From NCBI GenBank assembly GCA_002749535.1, contig MZZL01000408.1, positions 1,663,874-1,727,873 on the forward strand: a stretch of 64,000 bases of DNA, given 5' to 3'. The notes under the pieces were generated by a model that saw nothing but the letters and a program-made list of their open reading frames with translations, was not told the DNA's origin and did not search any database. Origin of the DNA: Apophysomyces variabilis. Its lineage: Eukaryota > Mucoromycota > Mucoromycetes > Mucorales > Mucoraceae. The position numbers and the translations under genes were made by a program. Of the stretch, positions 56,297-64,000 are shown in pieces (the stretch's first letter is position 1; the number at the start of each line of letters is the position of its first letter).

Positions 56297-57953
56297 TTAC
56301 TGAGATAAGGCTGCTGATCGCTTCATTATACCATCAACCCGAGCCATGAGGATGGCTCCCATTAACATGGTTGACGTCAGGAACAACATAGGTAGGCGCA
56401 TAGAAAAGGAATAAGCGGTGTTTTCGCTCCAACCCATGCAAGCAACCAGAGCTAGGCCTTGAATATTACCGGCAGTGTATAGATAGCCAGTGGGAATAAT
56501 CTCGCTTACAGGATAAAACAATTCACTGGCATACTGAAACATGGCTGGGGCTATACCTACAAGATAAAACGTCTGGATAAGCGCGCATTCGTAAACAACC
56601 TATTTCCATACCATAGGATGTCACTCCGAACATAAAGCTAAGGAATATTTCTCAGATACTAAACAGACAGGCAATATACACATCCGATTTACCAGCAGCC
56701 GACGACTCCCAGAGTAGATCTTAGTTCTACCGATAGATACAGTCCCAAAATACTGACAAATACACCGATGCATAACAGGTTGCAGACGAAACGGTAGCGC
56801 AAAGTACGATCAAGATAAAAACCCACCCCAATGCTGGCCGGAACGCCAGACAAAAGCATCATAGACCCTAGAAAGCCGATGTCCATCGAGCTTCCGAAAG
56901 TTGGAACTAAAATCTGAGCAAGAAGAGTCACGATAGCACATTGCGCCCCCATGACGCCTCCGTAAGCACATAACATGAAGATGAACGACTTTTCTTTCAA
57001 CAATAGCTTCCTTTGCTCTGCCGAACTGCAATCCTCGGTATCGCTAAAATTCTTATATCAGCTAGACTTTCTATAAAGCGAAATGTTACCTCTGAATAAA
57101 GGAAGGAGGGCGTTGCAGCGAAAACCATACAAGGGCGAGAACTATTAAGCCCATAAAAAACTATTGGATGCAATCAGCTGGCTATTTTCAAGCATTTAGC
57201 GTTTACTTGTGTAAGCAAAAGACGAGGAATGTCCGTTGCCATGGACTCGTTCTTGACCATCAACGGTGTCAAGGCGCATCCCACAGCAACACCAAGATTG
57301 TTTGCGGAGACAGCAATGGATGTAGCAATGTTGATTTGGTTTTCGGGAAACCAAGCAACTGAAAGACGGGGTGGAATAGCTAGCATAAACACTTGTGCTG
57401 TAGAATTAAAGCGTTAAGATCACTGTGTTACCTGAGGATTAACGTAGATGATCTAAGAAAACTTGCCTATCGCGGCTATTGTTTGACCAAGAAACAAGAT
57501 GATGAAACCCTCTACGGTAGGGATGGCACCGAGCCATCGAACGAAAGCGCCTAAAACGTTCAGGACGGCACCTATTAGAAGACCTCGTTTAAGGCCATTT
57601 CCGGGTGACAGGTCTTTTCCGTCCTGAGATGTTTGGTCTTGAAAGTAACAAAAAGTCTTTTCAATGCCAAAGGGGTAAATCAACATATATAACAAGGATA
57701 AAGAGTTAATGGCATTTGTTGTTAGAGCTGTTTTTTGTTCAAAGTAATAGTCAATAAAAGTGTATAAAGAGGGTGCAAAAGTGATCCACATGAGGGCGTT
57801 TACGAATGAAAATGAAGAGAACGAAAACAGGACTAGCCAACGCCAGTACTTGGAACTGAAAGATGAATGACGGCTTCGATGGGGTCCGGGTAAGAGTGGA
57901 TCTGATTCGGATCGTCTTCCGGCTGGCAAATGGGACCAGTCTTGTTCTGTCAT
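56297..57953 (-). CDS. FLVCR-type (SLC49) major facilitator transporter
   Basis: A 12-helix MFS protein of the FLVCR/SLC49 family; animal members carry choline, ethanolamine or heme-related cargo, so the substrate here is unknown. Six exons on the minus strand, 57953-57467, 57397-57207, 57160-57090, 57043-56693, 56637-56600 and 56556-56297, give 465 aa in phase. Marks of the family are RWLVLFSFSSFSFVNALMWI in TM1, GQTIAAIAQVFMLAIPPRLS and VAWFPENQINIATSIAVSAN in TM4-5, ANNLGVAVGCALTP, FGVTSYGMEIG (made by a 38-nt exon) and ASELFYPVSEIIPTGYLYTA. The first intron uses a GC donor (GCAAGT at 57466). The fifth intron is only 43 nt. The N-terminus has a dileucine-like SDPLLPG, often a vacuolar or endosomal sorting signal. 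Confidence 0.87.
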
Positions 57954-58703
57954 TCGTTTTCAGTAGCAGTTTGCTAAACTCGAGAATTGGAAAGACTGTC
58001 AGCAAGAGTAATATTATGCCGACTATAAGAGTCCTATGTATAAAAAGAGAGAGAGAGCACAAAAGAGGGACCGAAGAAAAATAGGGCGAAATCGCCGGAA
58101 GATCAAGCAGGTGCCATTTTTTAGCACCACATTTCCTGTGATTATTAAGGTCAGGCGCAAAGAGATGACGATCGTATTCCGATCGACTGGGTCTGTGCAC
58201 AACAAAAAATGCAGAGTCCCCCGTTCAATAAAATGAATGATGCCTTTAGATACTCCAAATCATGACACAACATTTCTTATATGTCGTGAGGACAAATCGA
58301 ATGTGAAGAAAACAGTGTTTTCTAGAACTAAATTCAAGCAAAGGGGATTGAGCAATCACTTGACTTGCGTTGGTTTCGAAGAAGTGACCGATTTTGCATC
58401 AGACCAAATCCATTTAACGATGCGAGCCAAACGCGAGTAGCTATCCTATGCTCCTCAGTTTAGCAGAAAAACGAATGGAACAACTTTCAATTTCATGAAA
58501 CGATGTCAACGAGAGGTAACATGGAGCATTTATTTTTCCACAGCTATTGATAGTACAATGGCAGAATTTTTCACGCTTGTTACGTACAATGAAATGTATT
58601 GTCTAAAACTTACTTTCTCCTTGATGACCTTTAGTAAATGAAGGGTTTATTATTAAAACAAAATGGGTAGGGTATACAAGGAATATAGGATGATTGGATG
58701 AAC
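57954..58703. promoter_or_regulatory. FLVCR-type gene promoter and RasGEF 3' flank
   Basis: Both neighbours read to the left. No gene was recognised in these 750 bases; the frames are short and motif-free. Confidence 0.35.
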
Positions 58704-60365
58704 TTAAGTGAAAGAGGGTATCGACCGGCTGGCTGCAGGCTGGTTACAGCCCTGCATCTTTCGAGCAGCGGCCTTACCGATAGCCATTCTGTTATTAGCA
58801 TTCGCTACTCGCTTAAACGATTCTAGGGGATCTCGCGGTTGTTGAGGCTTGCTGAACTCACCCGCCAGCACTGAACTTGATTCCAGTTCTTCCTCGTTCA
58901 AGGCTTCAAGCGTGTAGCCCTGCCATTCTTGTTCCTGTATTTTTAGATTCATCTCATCTTTCCATTGCGCTTCTTCCCGAGTGGCATGGTATCCTTTCCA
59001 TTCCTCAGAACTTTCTGATAGAGAGGATGATTCAGGACACGGATATCCTCGCCAGACCTCATCATCGTCGTCCTCTTCTTCCTCAATTTGTTCATTTGAC
59101 GTACATGACTCATGCACAGGATACCCAGTCCATTCTTCCTCAGGAGGATCTCCTGGCTCCTGTCTATCAGGATATTGAAATGGCATGGAAGGGACAAACT
59201 CAGGTGCTAGAGGCGATAAGCGTGGCACTGGTGGTGATTGTGGCTCTGATTTCTCTTGTTTCGGATCTTCTTCTGCTAATGTTTTGTCTCCGTCTGGGTG
59301 ATTATCGGGAGGTTCAACAACGGCTTCCGCCTTCTGTTTCTGTTCGTGCTCTTCTCGGAGCCCATCTGCTTCGGAATGGGTCTTTAATGGCGGGGTATTG
59401 TCAAGGATATTGTTCTCAGTACTAGTGGGAATCAGTTCCGTAAATTCGTCCGGAACAAGAAGCTCTTCGTCCGGCCGCAATGGCTCAATTTCAGTACTTT
59501 CTTTCATTAATTGCTCTCGCGTGAGGAACGGACGGGACACTAGCCAATGATATACAAGGGGATCACCGGCAACAAGACTCAGATCCGGCGGCGGCATGAT
59601 GGGGCGACCTCCGTCCACTTGCACGGGCTTAATAGTGATAGACCTCCTCCGGGGTGTTGCTGTATCCATCATTTCGGGTTTGGATCTGCAGGACGAGAGA
59701 AGAGAGAGAATAGGTACTAGTTTTGCCATACCAGGCTCCGCGAGAACTCCATCAGCCGCGCCGTAGATATCGTGAATAGGTTGAATAATATTTAGATGGG
59801 GTTCAATCCAGGGAATCGCCACCATTCCAGGATTGACACCAAAAACCTGTATTTTACGTCGTAAGCAATCAAAATACGCCTGATAGTTATTATCGGGACT
59901 GATCAGCTTCCAAAGTTCGTAGCACATTTGTTTAGAACGTGTGGAACATGGCTGCCAAACTTTTTTAAGACGCCTAACTTCTGGTAATTTGAGTGCTTTC
60001 ACGACAGCAGAAAACCCAGAGAAATCGCGATAGCCATGAAGGAGTAAATAAGCGACTCGAATCATTTGGGAGACCAGATCTTCAGGATGTGACCAATACA
60101 TCACTTGATGGGCTAAGCTATGTACCAAATATCGATGAAAATCAATCATTGGTGATTGTTGAAGGTTATTGATATCTGTTCGTTCGAAAAGGTCGCGGTG
60201 GACAGCGACGATCTGACTAGCAAGAATGTCAACGTCCCATCGTGATGGAGAAGCGCTCTGAACGGTTTGCATTTGGTGAGCTAACTCTGCCAATTGGTCA
60301 TTGTCTTTTGCGGCTGCAGAAGTACGAACAAGAGGTGAGACAGGAATGAGAGGCAGGTCCGTCAT
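58704..60365 (-). CDS. RasGEF (CDC25-homology) domain protein with repeated W-x-G-Y motifs
   Basis: A guanine-nucleotide exchange factor for a Ras-type GTPase. One intronless frame of 553 aa. The RasGEF domain covers about 45-230: LASQIVAVHRDLFERTDINN, VSQMIRVAYLLLHGYRDFSG, FSAVVKALKLPEVRRLKKVW, NNYQAYFDCLRRK, then VAIPWIEPHLNII. No N-terminal REM helical domain was recognised, although catalytic activity of Cdc25 domains usually relies on one. After a proline- and glutamate-rich linker (about 290-405) an acidic tail carries four copies of a short motif: EWTGY (411-415), VWRGY (437-441), EWKGY (455-459), EWQGY (480-484). The last 40 residues are basic. The tail motif is not one I can name; it could dock a partner protein. 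Confidence 0.88.
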   Translation of the reverse strand: MTDLPLIPVSPLVRTSAAAKDNDQLAELAHQMQTVQSASPSRWDVDILASQIVAVHRDLFERTDINNLQQSPMIDFHRYLVHSLAHQVMYWSHPEDLVSQMIRVAYLLLHGYRDFSGFSAVVKALKLPEVRRLKKVWQPCSTRSKQMCYELWKLISPDNNYQAYFDCLRRKIQVFGVNPGMVAIPWIEPHLNIIQPIHDIYGAADGVLAEPGMAKLVPILSLLSSCRSKPEMMDTATPRRRSITIKPVQVDGGRPIMPPPDLSLVAGDPLVYHWLVSRPFLTREQLMKESTEIEPLRPDEELLVPDEFTELIPTSTENNILDNTPPLKTHSEADGLREEHEQKQKAEAVVEPPDNHPDGDKTLAEEDPKQEKSEPQSPPVPRLSPLAPEFVPSMPFQYPDRQEPGDPPEEEWTGYPVHESCTSNEQIEEEEDDDDEVWRGYPCPESSSLSESSEEWKGYHATREEAQWKDEMNLKIQEQEWQGYTLEALNEEELESSSVLAGEFSKPQQPRDPLESFKRVANANNRMAIGKAAARKMQGCNQPAASRSIPSFT

Positions 60366-62689
<2,324 letters not shown>

Positions 62690-63320
62690 AATTATATTAC
62701 TGAAAAGCTAGTTATACTCTCGGACATGTATGATAAAACACTGTACTTTTACTTAGCATCTCGATTAATTTTTTTTATCCATATCCTTGCCTCAAACGAG
62801 CACATCTCGTTTGGATCGGTTACATACTCCCATTGTCGAGACAAGCAAGCTTATAGTATATATATTCGCAATAACCTTTCTTAGATGCTAAAATGCTTCG
62901 ATGGTATCCTGAGGTAGAGATTTGTAAAACAGCATTCTCATAGCAACATCATGAGTACTATGGCCTGCTTCGTTCGAAATTTCCTCATTATTGGACGTTT
63001 CAGTAATTACCAAAGTGCAAAGCGCTCGTCAATTTATTAGTCAATGGTGGAAAAAGGGACTGTAAGCAACGGCAAAGAAAGCCTCGAAAGAATGAACAAA
63101 ACAGGAGAAGGACAACGCAAACAAAAGGAGCCGAAATAGCGATCGCCATCAGTGCCTAAGTGCAAACAACTCAAATACTAGTATCAACAAAGTTATCCAA
63201 GTTATGCCAGGATGTATGGTGCAGCAGAACAAGATACTTTTTTTTTTTTTGCGGAAACATTTGCGCTGTTCGAAATCGGCCGTTCAAAAGATGACGATAC
63301 AGTATTTTAACTTGAAACTG
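62690..63320. other. MSM1 3' flank and transposon-side DNA
   Basis: AT-rich DNA without a gene. A T run of about 13 (63238-63250) lies before the phased array. The outer end of the right-edge transposon probably falls in this stretch, but no terminal inverted repeat could be fixed without its partner end. Confidence 0.35.
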
Positions 63321-63476
63321 AGACGAATTTGCAATTTTTTTAGACCAATCAGTTTTATGTTTAGACGATTATAATTTTTTTTGGGACGAACTGACCTTCC
63401 TAATTTAGACGAATGCCTTCTTTTTCGAGACGTGCTTTATTTTTTTTGAGACTTGTTAAGCAACTTATTGAGATCT
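63321..63476 (+). repeat. 21-bp phased array of AGACGA motifs with T-tracts
   Basis: Motif starts are 63321 AGACGA, 63342 AGACCA, 63363 AGACGA, 63384 GGACGA, 63407 AGACGA, 63428 AGACGT, 63449 AGACTT, and a weak 63471 AGATCT. Steps are 21, 21, 21, 23, 21, 21 and 22 bp, two helical turns each. Between most motifs lies a run of T. It ends 25 bp before the ATG of a transposase-like gene. Such evenly spaced sites fit binding sites for a transposase or regulator on one face of the DNA, or subterminal repeats of a transposon. Confidence 0.75.
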
Positions 63477-63500
63477 TTTTCTTCCAAAATCTAAAACTAA

Positions 63501-64000
63501 ATGGACTTCATTCACTACAATCCAGCTGACAACCCCCTCTTAGCCTATGACGAGAGCTCAGATGAGATGGACTTTGATTCCACTATCGAGTATGGTCAAA
63601 TTGAGATGCTCGTCGAATTTGACCCTGTTCCTGGACCTGAGACGCAGCCGGTTGCAATGGACGAAGCAGTAGACGACCTTGTTGAGGAATTCAAGGAAGT
63701 TGCCATTACAACACGAAAAAAATACAAGAAGTACGGCGAGGAGCAGATTGCGCGCTTCATTAGTTTAGTCAAGAAACAGGACTCACCGTGCCGAAAGCAG
63801 CAGAGCAATATGGCATACTTCGTAGTACTTCTTACAAGTTGCTAGACGAGTTCAACGCCGGTTCTGGAACAGTTCTTCCTGAAAGCGTAAAGAAGCAACT
63901 TAAGCGTGAGCCAAAAAAGCTATTTCCTGAACATTCAGCTTTTTTGATTAAGCTATTTGATGATAATCCATCAATTGTTCTTGCGGAAGCAAAACAGAAG
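63501..64000 (+). pseudogene. Tc1/mariner-type transposase, 5' part, frameshifted, runs off the window
   Basis: The frame opens at 63501 with an acidic leader of about 75 residues, then RKKYKKYGEEQIARFISLVK. At about 63779 the reading shifts by one base: the original frame ends at 63845, while the +2 frame continues the domain as GLTVPKAAEQYGILRSTSYK, then LLDEFNAG, and stays open to the window end. This is a helix-turn-helix of the type at the start of Tc1/mariner (IS630-like) transposases of zygomycete fungi. An intron does not explain the shift, since no donor and acceptor flank it; a one-base loss (or a sequencing error) does. The DDE domain would lie beyond the window. Family assignment rests on the N-terminus only. 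Confidence 0.6.

Overview
This window is nuclear DNA of an early-diverging filamentous fungus, most likely Mucoromycota (Mucorales-like); the species cannot be named from sequence alone. The grounds are: many short GT-AG introns (about 43-100 nt) with TACTAAC-like branch sites, AT-rich intergenic DNA with long T and CT tracts, conserved single-copy eukaryotic genes, and decayed LINE, Tc1/mariner and Crypton elements of kinds seen in these fungi. I rebuilt the gene models by hand: every coding exon was joined so that phase is kept across all introns and the protein matches its family. No tRNA, rRNA or CRISPR array was found.

Layout. 1-10 kb: a Cdc12-type septin (+), a complete Crypton tyrosine-recombinase element (-), a Tc1/mariner DDE remnant (-), copy A of a dispersed repeat, and VAC14 (-). 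10-18.4 kb: ATPase inhibitor IF1 (+), ribosomal protein L18 (-), the DECD-box helicase SUB2 (-), a wrecked LINE reverse transcriptase (+), and a mitochondrial RsfS/iojap factor (-). 18.4-33 kb is gene-poor: an amino-acid permease with 14 exons (+), repeat copy C, a 79-aa orphan gene (+), an RNase H scrap, a GC-rich foldback, and the Mediator subunit MED19 (-), which can only be found by splicing. 33-50 kb: NVJ2 (+), threonine aldolase (-), a PQ-loop vacuolar transporter (+), the SOD copper chaperone CCS1 (-), prefoldin subunit 2 (+), ATG18 (+), mitochondrial uL4 (-), and repeat copy B. 50-64 kb: a BRD8-like bromodomain protein and a long YEATS2-like protein in tandem (+), an FLVCR-type transporter (-), a RasGEF protein with four W-x-G-Y motifs in its acidic tail (-), mitochondrial MetRS (+), and at the right edge a frameshifted Tc1/mariner-type transposase preceded by a striking array of AGACGA motifs spaced 21 bp apart.

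How the genes relate. There is no secondary-metabolite or other dedicated gene cluster. The genes are mostly housekeeping, with some shared themes. Four serve mitochondria (IF1, RsfS, uL4m, MetRS). Three concern the vacuole, phosphoinositides or membrane contacts (VAC14, ATG18, NVJ2), with the PQ-loop transporter probably vacuolar too. Three concern chromatin or transcription (MED19, BRD8-like, YEATS2-like). The most interesting non-routine signals are the intact Crypton, the 21-bp phased array, the three-copy repeat carrying splice-like signals, several clean inverted repeats in intergenic DNA, three GC-AG introns in 7 coding-critical positions or alternative-tail contexts, and the repeated motif in the RasGEF tail.
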